From contig CAZWAD010000004.1 in the NCBI GenBank assembly GCA_964631835.1, positions 62,001 through 126,000 on the forward strand: a stretch of 64,000 bases of DNA, given 5' to 3'. A program made the position numbers and the translations under genes. The notes under the pieces are model-generated. The model ran no database searches, was not told the origin of the DNA, and saw nothing but the letters and a program-made list of their open reading frames with translations. Source of the stretch: Bog-950 sp964631835. GTDB taxonomy: Bacteria; Bacteroidota; Bacteroidia; Chitinophagales; LD1. Positions 9,295-17,054 of the stretch are shown here, in pieces (position 1 is the stretch's first letter; every line of letters begins with the position of its first letter).

Positions 9295-10542
9295 ATGAAA
9301 ACTCCCGCTCTTTTCGTTGCAGCTATCGTGCTCTTCGTTAACTCCAACTCTCAAAACACTGAATTCGATACCTATAAAAACGGGCTCATCTACAGCCCCC
9401 AAACCATGAGCAAGCTCACCCATATTGTGGACTCGCTCAACTTAAAGTTTAAAACCTGCGACCTCAACCGCGTTTTTTATTCCAAAAGCCAGGCGGTGGC
9501 TCACGCGGTACGTATGGAAAAAGGAAACATTAAACAAGCGAAAAAAGATATGGACAGCGGAATGGCGTTTGACGAATTCATCAAAAAATATCCTTCAGCC
9601 GAAGTAGATAAAGATGTACTGGTTGTAAAATTTAAATACAAAAACTACCGCGATAAGCAGGTGGTGGAGTTCAGCCAGATAGCTTTCGATACCCGGTACG
9701 GAATGGAGCTTACCGAAGAAGACAACCCGAAGATTTACGACCGCGATTTTACCCGCCAGTGGTTTTACCGGCACTACGAAAAATCGCAGTACTCCGAAGA
9801 ATCGCTCAGCGCTTTCTTTTTTCCCGAAGGCTTTGTTTCAAAACCACTTCCTAAACAATACGCCCTCATGATAGGTTATGCCGACTGCCTTATTGATACC
9901 ACCGTGCAGAAGTTTAAGGAAAAAACCGAGGAAGGCTGGGTGGAACTGCCCAAAAACTGGGAATCACTTTCGCTGAAGCGGAAACAAAACCTGCTGGACG
10001 AAATGCGCGGCACCCGCGTTATTGGTTTTTGCAGCATGGACAGCCGCCCCCGCACCCACGCCATGAACATTGCCGTGCTTTCGGCCGAAACCACCAACTG
10101 GGAAGTGTTCCTCCGCGCCCACCTCGATATTATGAACGACCGGTTCGAGCGCATGAGTGACGGCAGCTATGCCTGGGGCAGGCGCAACACGTATATCCGC
10201 GAGCTGGAAGAGCTTAACATTAATGTTTCCGATTTGGTTTTCGGCATTTCGCTGCGCACCGAAAACCCGGCCGCCAACCATTATTACGGAAGCATCAACC
10301 GGATTGGACGCGCATTATCCGAAACTAAAAACGCGGCACAAATCGAAACCGCCATTCTCGACATGATTAAAGACCCCGCGCTGGACGATTACAACCGCGC
10401 TTTAGCCTACTTCCTGTTCGACAATTACAATTACTACATTAAAGATGAAAAGGAAAAAAAAGAAAACACCGCGCAGCTAAAAGCGGCTGTTGAAGCCCTG
10501 CCGGTGTATATCAAAAGCCAGATAAAGTTTGAAGAAAAGTAG
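9295..10542 (+). CDS. Secreted protein of unknown function
   Basis: The 415-residue protein begins with a short signal-like segment, MKTPALFVAAIVLFVNSNS, followed by polar sequence and no further membrane segment. I recognise no family. Visible features are a Lys-rich central half, a conserved-looking block SMDSRPRTHAMNIAVLSAE (about 250) and a helical C-terminus ending KSQIKFEEK. Codon choice is noticeably richer in GCC, CGC and CTG than in the genes to the right of 17 kb. It stands alone on the plus strand, with 14 bases to the convergent HTH gene. Confidence 0.75.
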   Translation: MKTPALFVAAIVLFVNSNSQNTEFDTYKNGLIYSPQTMSKLTHIVDSLNLKFKTCDLNRVFYSKSQAVAHAVRMEKGNIKQAKKDMDSGMAFDEFIKKYPSAEVDKDVLVVKFKYKNYRDKQVVEFSQIAFDTRYGMELTEEDNPKIYDRDFTRQWFYRHYEKSQYSEESLSAFFFPEGFVSKPLPKQYALMIGYADCLIDTTVQKFKEKTEEGWVELPKNWESLSLKRKQNLLDEMRGTRVIGFCSMDSRPRTHAMNIAVLSAETTNWEVFLRAHLDIMNDRFERMSDGSYAWGRRNTYIRELEELNINVSDLVFGISLRTENPAANHYYGSINRIGRALSETKNAAQIETAILDMIKDPALDDYNRALAYFLFDNYNYYIKDEKEKKENTAQLKAAVEALPVYIKSQIKFEEK

Positions 10543-10556
10543 AACCGGTACTGCAA

Positions 10557-11003
10557 TTACCGCGCCTGCACTCTGAACTGACCGATAATTTTTTCCGCTT
10601 CTTCCAGCTTGCCTTCCAGTTTCAGTATTTCTTCCTTCGCTTCGCGCAGTTCTTCTTTCACTTCCAGCAGCTCTTCTTTTTCTTTTTGCAGTTTGGCTAC
10701 CACCGGTGCCAGCGGGTTTTCCGGGTCATCTACATCGGGGTGATATTGCAGCATCAGGTTTTTATTAAAAAACTCACTCAGTTTCAGTATTATCGGAACC
10801 GGAAGAAAAGCGCTGACCAGCCAGTTGCGCACGGTGCGTTTGTCTACATCCATAAACTTAGCAACATCCTCAATCTTTTTGTGTTGTTCCTCCATCACCG
10901 TTTTAATTACCGAACCAATCAAGAAGGGTTTATAAGCCCGGCTTACTACCGGTGATGTTTTTTTGGCTTGTGCTACCTGGCGGGGCGAAAATTTAGGTTT
11001 CAT
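10557..11003 (-). CDS. HTH DNA-binding protein with C-terminal coiled coil, unknown role
   Basis: The best start is the ATG at 11003 (MKPKFSPRQVAQAKK), giving 148 residues; a longer frame to 11054 adds an implausible leader. The middle reads KKIEDVAKFMDVDKRTVRNW (about 40-60), a helix-turn-helix of the Cro/XRE type with the second helix at KRTVRNW. The last 50 residues (KLQKEKEELLEVKEELREAK onward) form a heptad-rich coiled coil, suggesting dimerisation. It is divergent from the 329-residue protein at 11385, and seven 21-bp dyad repeats sit between them. Inference: it may bind those repeats and regulate one or both genes. Confidence 0.75.
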   Translation of the reverse strand: MKPKFSPRQVAQAKKTSPVVSRAYKPFLIGSVIKTVMEEQHKKIEDVAKFMDVDKRTVRNWLVSAFLPVPIILKLSEFFNKNLMLQYHPDVDDPENPLAPVVAKLQKEKEELLEVKEELREAKEEILKLEGKLEEAEKIIGQFRVQAR

Positions 11004-11156
11004 GTCCGTTGGGTTTAGGTAAGTAAAAAATGTTTTAAAACCGAAATGAGCCACGTAAGTTAGTATAAAAACCTTTTCCGAAGAATTAAAACCGAAAAAA
11101 ATTCAGGCGTTCCGGTATTCCGCAATGCTAATCTGTAGTTCCGCAGTGCCATTCGT

Positions 11157-11303
11157 GAAATCCGCTTTCCCAACCCGGAAATCCGCTTTCCCAACCTGGA
11201 AATCCGCTTTCCTAATCGGGAAATACTTTTTCCCAATCGGGAAATCCGCTTTCCCAATCGGGAAATACTTTTTCCTAATCGGGAAAGAGTTTTTCCCAAC
11301 TAA
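11157..11303. repeat. Seven tandem 21-bp repeats with internal dyad symmetry
   Basis: The units begin at 11157, 11178, 11199, 11220, 11241, 11262 and 11283. The consensus is GAAATCCGCTTTCCCAATCGG, written here as arms GGGAAA and TTTCCC around a 5-base centre plus an AATC joint. The centre varies (TCCGC, TACTT, GAGTT) while the arms are kept. The 21-bp period equals two helical turns and seven codons, so every frame stays open and spurious proteins appear on both strands. The repeats lie in the 381-base gap (11004-11384) between two divergent genes, and nothing else is recognisable in that gap. Confidence 0.9.
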
Positions 11304-11384
11304 ACCCGCTTTTAAAATAAATAACCTGCAGATGGGTGAAACTGAACAACAGATGCCTACGTTTGAAGTCTAAAACCAACTATT

Positions 11385-12374
11385 ATGGCAACAGCACAAG
11401 CCCCCTTTCGCAGGTACAACTTTACCGATGCCCGCTTAATTGAACTTTGTATTGAAAAAATTGCCTTCGCCAGGCGCGATGAAACCGAGTTAGCCACCGT
11501 AGGCATTCTCGAAGCCTGGGTTGATGATTTTGAAACCCGCGCCCTCGCTTTCGGGGCTATGCCCACCGACACCATTGAGCTGGGCGAGCAAAAACAAGCC
11601 ACCGAAGAAAAAGATGTAGATGCCGATATGGTGAAAGACAAACTGAAAGAACTGCGCTCGGCCGCCAAGCGCGCCTTAGGCGAAAAAAGTGTGGAGTACA
11701 AAAAATTCGGCTTCCTGAACCTGGACGACTTTGGCGACAGCGACCTGCTCAAGATGGCGCTGGTTGTTCCGGCTCTTACTGCTAAACACGCAGCAGTGCT
11801 GGCCACCAAAGGCTGGGAAGCAGCCGATAATACCGAGCTGGCAAGTTTACTCAGCACCTTTGTGGGCGGCATTCAAAACCAGGTGCTGGAAGTAGCCAGC
11901 CGCGATGATGCTACCGAAGACCGCATTAAAGAAGGCAACGAAATTTACGACCAGCTCGCCAACGAACTGTGCGAAGCCGGCAAAGGCTACTGGCGCACCC
12001 GCTCCGAATCGAAGTATAACGACTACGAAATATTTAATACCTCCACCGGCAGCGATACCTTTACCGCCACCCTTACCCTGGAGCTCACCCCCGGCCAGGT
12101 AGGCAACTTCGATATTTCGGCATTCGACCCCGAAAAAATTGTAAGCATATTGTTTGAATCTATAAATGCCAACGGGCAAAACTATGCCGGCACTTCACCT
12201 ACGGTAGAACCGGACGGGCCCGTATTAAATGTAAATGCCGGTGAAAGCATTTTAAAAACCGCTGCCGAAGTAGAAACCGAACTGGGCTTTAACGAAACCC
12301 ACGATTTTTTGAACGTAAAAAACAATGGCGTTACCGTGGGCACCTTTAAAGTTACCCTAACCGTACATAACTAA
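11385..12374 (+). CDS. Unknown two-domain protein (helical N-terminus, beta C-terminus)
   Basis: The 329-residue product has no signal peptide or membrane segment, so it is probably cytoplasmic. Residues 1-200 look helical and charged, with LRSAAKRALGEKSVEYKKFG and a YDQLANELCEAGKGYW segment. Residues about 205-329 look beta-rich (SDTFTATLTLELTPGQ and VGTFKVTLTVHN). I recognise no family. The gene follows the 21-bp repeat array, is divergent from the HTH/coiled-coil gene, and ends in a strong terminator, so it forms its own transcription unit. Codon use is GC-rich like the neighbouring 9.3-10.5 kb gene. Confidence 0.75.
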   Translation: MATAQAPFRRYNFTDARLIELCIEKIAFARRDETELATVGILEAWVDDFETRALAFGAMPTDTIELGEQKQATEEKDVDADMVKDKLKELRSAAKRALGEKSVEYKKFGFLNLDDFGDSDLLKMALVVPALTAKHAAVLATKGWEAADNTELASLLSTFVGGIQNQVLEVASRDDATEDRIKEGNEIYDQLANELCEAGKGYWRTRSESKYNDYEIFNTSTGSDTFTATLTLELTPGQVGNFDISAFDPEKIVSILFESINANGQNYAGTSPTVEPDGPVLNVNAGESILKTAAEVETELGFNETHDFLNVKNNGVTVGTFKVTLTVHN

Positions 12375-12391
12375 TTACCGGTTGTGCGAAA

Positions 12392-12433
12392 CAGAAAATG
12401 CCCCGCGTGCAAAGCCGGGGCATTTTCTGTTTT
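12392..12433 (+). terminator. Rho-independent terminator after the unknown 329-residue protein
   Basis: A perfect 14-bp stem, CAGAAAATGCCCCG (12392-12405) with CGGGGCATTTTCTG (12416-12429), is followed by TTTT. It is the strongest terminator in the window. Confidence 0.85.
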
Positions 12434-12490
12434 CAGGTTTGTAAAACGCAGGTTGGGAAAGCAGGAGTGAAATGACTTTTTAAAACTTCC

Positions 12491-12498
12491 TATCTTTG
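12491..12498 (+). promoter_or_regulatory. Candidate -7 promoter box (TATCTTTG) of the toxin-antitoxin pair
   Basis: An exact TAnnTTTG lies 16 bases before the antitoxin ATG, giving a leader of about ten bases. Confidence 0.45.
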
Positions 12499-12514
12499 TC
12501 ATGCCTTTGATATT

Positions 12515-12721
12515 ATGAAACTTCTGCTCGATGTTCAAGACGATAAAGCCGGTGCGCTGATGAAAGTGCTGAAGAATTTACGTTATGTAAAAACCAAAAC
12601 TCTTTCACCGGCCAAAGCGCAATTTTTTTCCGAATTAAAAGAAGCAGTAACCGAATTGAACCTGGTTAAAGCCGGTAAGAAGAAAGCCCGCAATGCAGAA
12701 GACTTTCTGAATGAGCTATAA
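12515..12721 (+). CDS. Putative antitoxin of a type II toxin-antitoxin pair
   Basis: The 68-residue protein MKLLLDVQDDKAGALMKVLK... begins like many small Bacteroidota antitoxins and ends in a basic helix (KAGKKKARNAEDFLNEL) that could wrap the toxin. Its stop overlaps the next ORF by 11 bases, and that tight coupling with a RelE-type toxin is the main evidence. No DNA-binding fold is obvious at this length. Confidence 0.8.
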   Translation: MKLLLDVQDDKAGALMKVLKNLRYVKTKTLSPAKAQFFSELKEAVTELNLVKAGKKKARNAEDFLNEL

Positions 12722-13037
12722 AGTAAAATCACTCGCCTCGTTTGAAAAACAGGCTAAGCGGCTGGTTAAAAAATATCCCTCGCTGAAAGACGAATTTGCC
12801 CGCCTGGTGGAATCATTAAAAGAAAACCCTGAACAAGGCACGCCACTGGGCAATAACTGTTACAAAATACGCCTCGCCATTGCCTCTAAAGGAAAAGGTA
12901 AATCAGGCGGAGCAAGAATAATTACGAATGTGGCGGTTAAACATACCACGGTCTACCTCGTTTCGGTGTACGATAAATCTGAAATCCCGAATATCTCAAA
13001 AGCCGAGTTAAATATGCTGCTCAGGCAGATAGATTAG
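12711..13037 (+). CDS. RelE/ParE-family toxin
   Basis: The 108-residue protein has the RelE/ParE core pattern: an N-terminal FEKQAKRLVKKYPSLKDEFA helix pair, then GTPLGNNCYKIRLAIASKGK and the beta hairpin GGARIITNVAV. The late segment VYLVSVYDKSE precedes a C-terminal helix. Family members are ribosome-dependent mRNA interferases or gyrase poisons, held inactive by the antitoxin. It overlaps the antitoxin gene by 11 bases, so translation is coupled. Which target it has cannot be told from the sequence. Confidence 0.88.
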   Translation: MSYKVKSLASFEKQAKRLVKKYPSLKDEFARLVESLKENPEQGTPLGNNCYKIRLAIASKGKGKSGGARIITNVAVKHTTVYLVSVYDKSEIPNISKAELNMLLRQID

Positions 13038-13045
13038 GTTTTCTT

Positions 13046-13714
13046 TTACGCCTCTGCCAGCTCCATGCCATACCGTGTTTCACGGTGAATGTAGAGTACA
13101 AACTTATAAGCCCCGTACGAAACAAAGGGGGCAAAAATTACATCTATGCTGTAATGCACATGCTGCCACATAATCAGCACGCCCACAATAACAGTACACG
13201 CTATGGCATAACGCTTCAAGTATTTGGATGAAGTAATGAGCGCCAGCAGGCTGATAGCCGATACATGCCCCGAAAAGAAAAGGTCTTTGCTTACAAACAC
13301 ATCGCTGCTGTGCAAAAAGAAACTCGCCACCGGGTCAACAAGCGGAATCATATCCCTCGGCTCCTGCAGCGCAACCAGGTAAACGCTCACCGTGCGCGCC
13401 AGCATTACAATGGCAAACATTTGTAAACCCTTCACCAGCCGGTCGGGCTGAGGCAGCACAAAAATAAACACCAGAAGCAGCGTGGAATACTCCAGAATAA
13501 AAATAGGAAGTGAAAAATCAACCGGTGGAAGAAAATTCAGAATCATATCGTTGATTTGAAACCCCGGCCTCGCCTGCCACTCGCGCAAATAATGAAACTG
13601 GTGAAGACAAACGCCAATCATCAGCAGCACCGACAAAAAAAACTGGTTGCGGAAACTGCGCGAACGCCACACGGTGCTCCACGCTTCGGGTATATATTTC
13701 AACTCGGCAAACAT
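13046..13714 (-). CDS. PAP2-like membrane enzyme, sphingomyelin-synthase-like (PAP2_C)
   Basis: The 222 residues form about six membrane segments and carry the lipid phosphatase/phosphotransferase motifs FFSGHVS (His150) and HVHYSID (His187 and Asp191). The 4-residue His-to-Asp spacing matches the catalytic pair of sphingomyelin synthases and PAP2_C proteins. No KxxxxxxRP first motif is seen, which also points to PAP2_C rather than classical PAP2. Such enzymes move phospho-headgroups between lipids. Many Bacteroidota make sphingolipids, so a ceramide headgroup transferase is a reasonable but unproven guess. Its own -7 box lies 13 bases upstream of the ATG. Confidence 0.8.
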   Translation of the reverse strand: MFAELKYIPEAWSTVWRSRSFRNQFFLSVLLMIGVCLHQFHYLREWQARPGFQINDMILNFLPPVDFSLPIFILEYSTLLLVFIFVLPQPDRLVKGLQMFAIVMLARTVSVYLVALQEPRDMIPLVDPVASFFLHSSDVFVSKDLFFSGHVSAISLLALITSSKYLKRYAIACTVIVGVLIMWQHVHYSIDVIFAPFVSYGAYKFVLYIHRETRYGMELAEA

Positions 13715-13727
13715 TTCAGTAGAAACT

Positions 13728-13735
13728 CAAAGGTA
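13728..13735 (-). promoter_or_regulatory. Candidate -7 promoter box (TACCTTTG) of the PAP2-like gene
   Basis: An exact TAnnTTTG on the minus strand, 13 bases before the ATG at 13714, between this gene and the upstream protease gene. Confidence 0.45.
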
Positions 13736-13765
13736 AAAAATCATTGTTTTTCTAAAATAATACTT

Positions 13766-14404
13766 TTACGAATCTCCTGCAACAGCGGTTTTCCGGTACG
13801 AATATTTTAACAGGCTGAACATAGCCACATCGTAAACAAAATGAGCCGTAATGGCGCTCGCCAAACCAAAAAACCGGAACAAATACCCGAACCCCGCGCA
13901 AATAATTATCAGCACCAGCCCGTAAATCGTCAGGTTCAAATTGGCCGGGTTGATATAACCATGCAGCAAAACAAAAGCAATAGCCGCAGGCCATATCCCT
14001 ATCTTCGGCTGAATGCCCGCACGGAATAAAATTTCCTCACCCACACTCGCACAAAGCGAATAAAAAACAATATGCCCCAGCGATGGGTTAATTTCATGAA
14101 CCATGTTTTCGAAAAACATTTTTACCCCTTTAAACCTTTTGCTGTTAATCAGCAAAATAGCCAGCAGCGAAACCAAACTTCCGAAAAACAAACCCGACAA
14201 CGTTTGAATATACATCGGCTTATGGCCCACCTGCTTGTAAAAAGGCTCCCAGCCGAACAAAACGGAATTCACTTCGCGCTTCTGCCAGTACATTATCAGT
14301 AAAATGCCTATGGAACTCATGCCGAAAAGCGTAAGCCAGCTTAAATACAGCAGTTGTTTTTTTCCGGGAGCTACCATAGCGTTTGCGGTGTGTTCGGGGT
14401 TCAT
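13766..14404 (-). CDS. CPBP-family intramembrane glutamic endopeptidase
   Basis: The ATG at 14404 (MNPEHTANAMVAPGKK) is preferred over the longer frame from 14473, which would overlap thiL. The 212-residue product has about six membrane helices. The catalytic motif GEEILFRAG supplies the EExxxR signature, and later FVLLHGYIN and ITAHFVYDVAMF supply the histidine motifs of the CAAX-protease/bacteriocin-processing (CPBP) family. These proteases cleave within the membrane, but substrates are mostly unknown in bacteria. It is upstream of the PAP2-like gene on the same strand with 51 bases between, and divergent from thiL. Confidence 0.9.
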   Translation of the reverse strand: MNPEHTANAMVAPGKKQLLYLSWLTLFGMSSIGILLIMYWQKREVNSVLFGWEPFYKQVGHKPMYIQTLSGLFFGSLVSLLAILLINSKRFKGVKMFFENMVHEINPSLGHIVFYSLCASVGEEILFRAGIQPKIGIWPAAIAFVLLHGYINPANLNLTIYGLVLIIICAGFGYLFRFFGLASAITAHFVYDVAMFSLLKYSYRKTAVAGDS

Positions 14405-14452
14405 TCCGAATTGGCTTCTAAAATAGTAATCTTGCCCGATTAAATAAGTGTT

Positions 14453-15487
14453 ATGACATCGCACGAAAAACACACTCCTGTAAGCGCGCTCGGAGAGTTC
14501 GGGCTTATTGACAAACTAACCGAGGGTTTCCAAAATGTAAACTCCTCAACCGTCAAAGGCGTTGGCGATGATGCAGCAGTGCTTGGTGAGGGAAAAATAA
14601 AAACCATTGTCACCACCGACTTGCTGGTTGAAGGCATCCATTTCGATTTGGTTTATACCCCGCTCAAACATCTCGGCTACAAAAGCATTATCGTAAATCT
14701 CAGCGATGTATATGCCATGAACGCACAGCCCAAACAGGTTACCGTATCCATCGCCCTCTCCTCCAAAATTACCGTTGAGGCTCTGGAAGAACTTTACGAA
14801 GGAATAAAACTTGCCTGCGAAAACTACAAAGTTGACTTAGTCGGTGGCGATACCACCTCCTCGCTAAGCGGGCTAATCATTTCTGTTACCGCCATTGGCG
14901 AAGCGGATACCGAAGACATCGTTTACCGCAGCGGAGCGAAAGAGGGAGACCTGATATGTGTAACCGGTGACCTTGGAGGTGCGTACCTCGGCTTGCAAAT
15001 ACTGGAGCGAGAAAAAAGAGTGTACATGGAGCATCCCGGGGTTCAGCCCGAACTTGAAAATGCCGGCTACCTCATCGGCAGGCAGCTAAAGCCCGAAGCA
15101 AGAAAAGATGTGATTCAGTATTTTAAAGAAATAAACCTGAAACCAACCGCCATGCTTGATTTAAGTGACGGGCTTTCGAGCGACATGCTGCACATTTGCA
15201 AACAAAGCAACACTGGCTGCGAAATCAACGAAGCCGCCATACCCGTCAGCGAAGAAGCCTATAATATGGCATTAAAGTTTAACCTCGACCCAACTACCTG
15301 TGCGCTCAACGGAGGCGAAGATTACGAGCTTTTATTTACCATCGAACCCGAAGACGAAACCAAAATGTCGGGCGAAGAAACTTTTTCCATCATCGGAAAA
15401 ATTACGAAAAAGGAAGAAGGAGCCATGCTGGTAACCAAAAGCAACAACCGCCACAAGTTAAAAGCCCAGGGCTGGGAACATTTCTAA
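14453..15487 (+). CDS. thiL: Thiamine-monophosphate kinase
   Basis: ThiL phosphorylates thiamine monophosphate to the active cofactor thiamine diphosphate with ATP. The 344 residues show the AIR-synthase/ThiL fold motifs GVGDDAAVLG, TTDLLVEGIHFD, NLSDVYAMNA, VGGDTTSS, MLDLSDGLSSD and NGGEDYELLF, all in family order and at the usual length. It stands alone on the plus strand, divergent from the CPBP protease and convergent with the lipoprotein gene that ends 9 bases away. Confidence 0.97.
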   Translation: MTSHEKHTPVSALGEFGLIDKLTEGFQNVNSSTVKGVGDDAAVLGEGKIKTIVTTDLLVEGIHFDLVYTPLKHLGYKSIIVNLSDVYAMNAQPKQVTVSIALSSKITVEALEELYEGIKLACENYKVDLVGGDTTSSLSGLIISVTAIGEADTEDIVYRSGAKEGDLICVTGDLGGAYLGLQILEREKRVYMEHPGVQPELENAGYLIGRQLKPEARKDVIQYFKEINLKPTAMLDLSDGLSSDMLHICKQSNTGCEINEAAIPVSEEAYNMALKFNLDPTTCALNGGEDYELLFTIEPEDETKMSGEETFSIIGKITKKEEGAMLVTKSNNRHKLKAQGWEHF

Positions 15488-15496
15488 GAGAAAGTT

Positions 15497-16927
15497 CTAA
15501 GAAAGCGAATTGAGGTTTTTAAATAGTTCAGCAATCTCTTCCTCACTGCCCTTTCGCCACGTAGGAACAACCACCGTCTGCTTTTCAAGCTTCAGCCGCT
15601 CAACCGAATAAAAAATATCGCCTTCCTCATACCGGATAGACACCACAAATACCTCCGCATCTACCGGCAAATTCCGGAAACGTGAATAACCGAGGCAGGT
15701 CTCACCGCCCAAAATGGAATTCAGGTTTTTCAAAACAATGCGCACATCGCTTTTTGAATCGGCACGAACAATAACATCTGCCTTGGGCTGCGGAAAATTC
15801 AGGAACCGGTCGCAGTTAATCCACCCCATACAGTCAAAAGCCTTGCTGAATATCCGCTGAGTGAAAAAGTTGCCGTTGCCATAAATGAACTCACGTGAAT
15901 CATTACCGGTAAGAACCAGCTTAGTGTTCGGGTTGTAATCCACAGTTATCTGCTGCCGCCTCCGGATGTTGAAGTCAATAGTTACTTTAAGCGCTGTGGC
16001 AAATTTTTCATCGCCATAAGTCGTGGGAATCCAGGCAGGCATTTGCCGAACAACACTATCAATCTCCTCACGGAAAGTTTTATACACCGAAGGCGCTGAA
16101 GCTAAAAACGCGTTACCCGAAGTATCAATAAACAAATCTACCTCCACAATTTCGGAAAGTTCGTTGCGCTTGGCTTGTTCCGGGTATTCTAACTGAGAAA
16201 TAAGATAGTCTTTCAAACCAAGTCCGTGATACGAAAATTCAGCCTTTTGAAGCTGCTTGTTTGGGGATTTATTCGAAGAAGTTTCTGCTAAGGATTTTGC
16301 ATCATCTTCAGCCAAATTCCAGTTTAACCTTCCGCCCTTTTCCTGTTCACCATAGAAGAAGGTATAATCCTCCAAATCGCTGAGCGCAAACGGAAATTCA
16401 ACCTGCATGGTTTGTCCCGGTTTCAGCTTCAACGTCTCGCCCTGCGAAGTTGCGTTTACAAAAATCATCCCCTTGCTTTCCAGAATTTTTCCATCGCTGC
16501 TTGTAGTCAAACCTTCCTGCAGCATTTCATCAAGAGTGTAACATTCTTTCAGCTCCACATCTACCGGAGAAGAAACTTCACCTCCACTTTCTGTAACAAA
16601 GCACCCGGGCGGGAAAGAAATTTTTGTTCCCTGCTTCCCTTTTACTTCGCCTCTAGAAGTTGGAACTAAAGTAAACCGCTGCGCCTGTTTTTTGAAAGAA
16701 GAAAGGAGTTTAACGATTGAAGCATCCTGCTCGCGCAGAATATTCTGCTCCCGGGTTTCAACCTGAACATAAATTTTTTCAGCAGCAGGCTTTTCTGTAA
16801 AAATACCGGGAGTAGCTTCAGTTGCGGTGTCATTTACCAGGGTTTGAGAAAACAGTTCAGGTTTTTGATTTTGATTGCAGGAGGATAAAAAAAGGAAAAC
16901 TGCAATGAAGGGTAATAATTTCTTCAT
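15497..16927 (-). CDS. Lipoprotein with TonB C-terminal-like domain
   Basis: The ATG at 16927 gives a clean lipoprotein signal MKKLLPFIAVFLFLSSC (Cys17), so the 25 extra residues of the longer frame are rejected. The 476-residue product has an N-terminal region with a KGKQGTKISFPPGCFV stretch, typical of Bacteroidota surface lipoproteins. A middle block (about 235-320) reads LEYPEQAKRNELSEIVEVDL and RQMPAWIPTTYG, the pattern of the TonB C-terminal domain that usually contacts TonB-dependent receptors. No TonB membrane anchor or proline spacer is present. The C-terminal third has no recognised motif. Function is unknown. Confidence 0.78.
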   Translation of the reverse strand: MKKLLPFIAVFLFLSSCNQNQKPELFSQTLVNDTATEATPGIFTEKPAAEKIYVQVETREQNILREQDASIVKLLSSFKKQAQRFTLVPTSRGEVKGKQGTKISFPPGCFVTESGGEVSSPVDVELKECYTLDEMLQEGLTTSSDGKILESKGMIFVNATSQGETLKLKPGQTMQVEFPFALSDLEDYTFFYGEQEKGGRLNWNLAEDDAKSLAETSSNKSPNKQLQKAEFSYHGLGLKDYLISQLEYPEQAKRNELSEIVEVDLFIDTSGNAFLASAPSVYKTFREEIDSVVRQMPAWIPTTYGDEKFATALKVTIDFNIRRRQQITVDYNPNTKLVLTGNDSREFIYGNGNFFTQRIFSKAFDCMGWINCDRFLNFPQPKADVIVRADSKSDVRIVLKNLNSILGGETCLGYSRFRNLPVDAEVFVVSIRYEEGDIFYSVERLKLEKQTVVVPTWRKGSEEEIAELFKNLNSLS

Positions 16928-17054
16928 GGGCTTAGTTTTAAGGGTTATGCCATTTAACGTAAATGGTGTTTTAAATATTGTATTTGGCTTAAACATTCGC
17001 ATTGCCGGAAACTAAAACGGCTTTTTTTACTTTCGGACTTCATACAGTAATATC

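Noticed and set aside
11060..11299. Repetitive protein (SRLGKRI-type repeats) on the minus strand
   Set aside because: It is a by-product of the 21-bp tandem array, which keeps every frame open.
11157..11303. CRISPR array
   Set aside because: The 21-bp units are directly adjacent with no unique spacers, and no cas genes are near.
11125..11373. Repetitive protein (KSAFPTW-type repeats) on the plus strand
   Set aside because: Same array read on the other strand; no promoter box or conserved non-repeat part.
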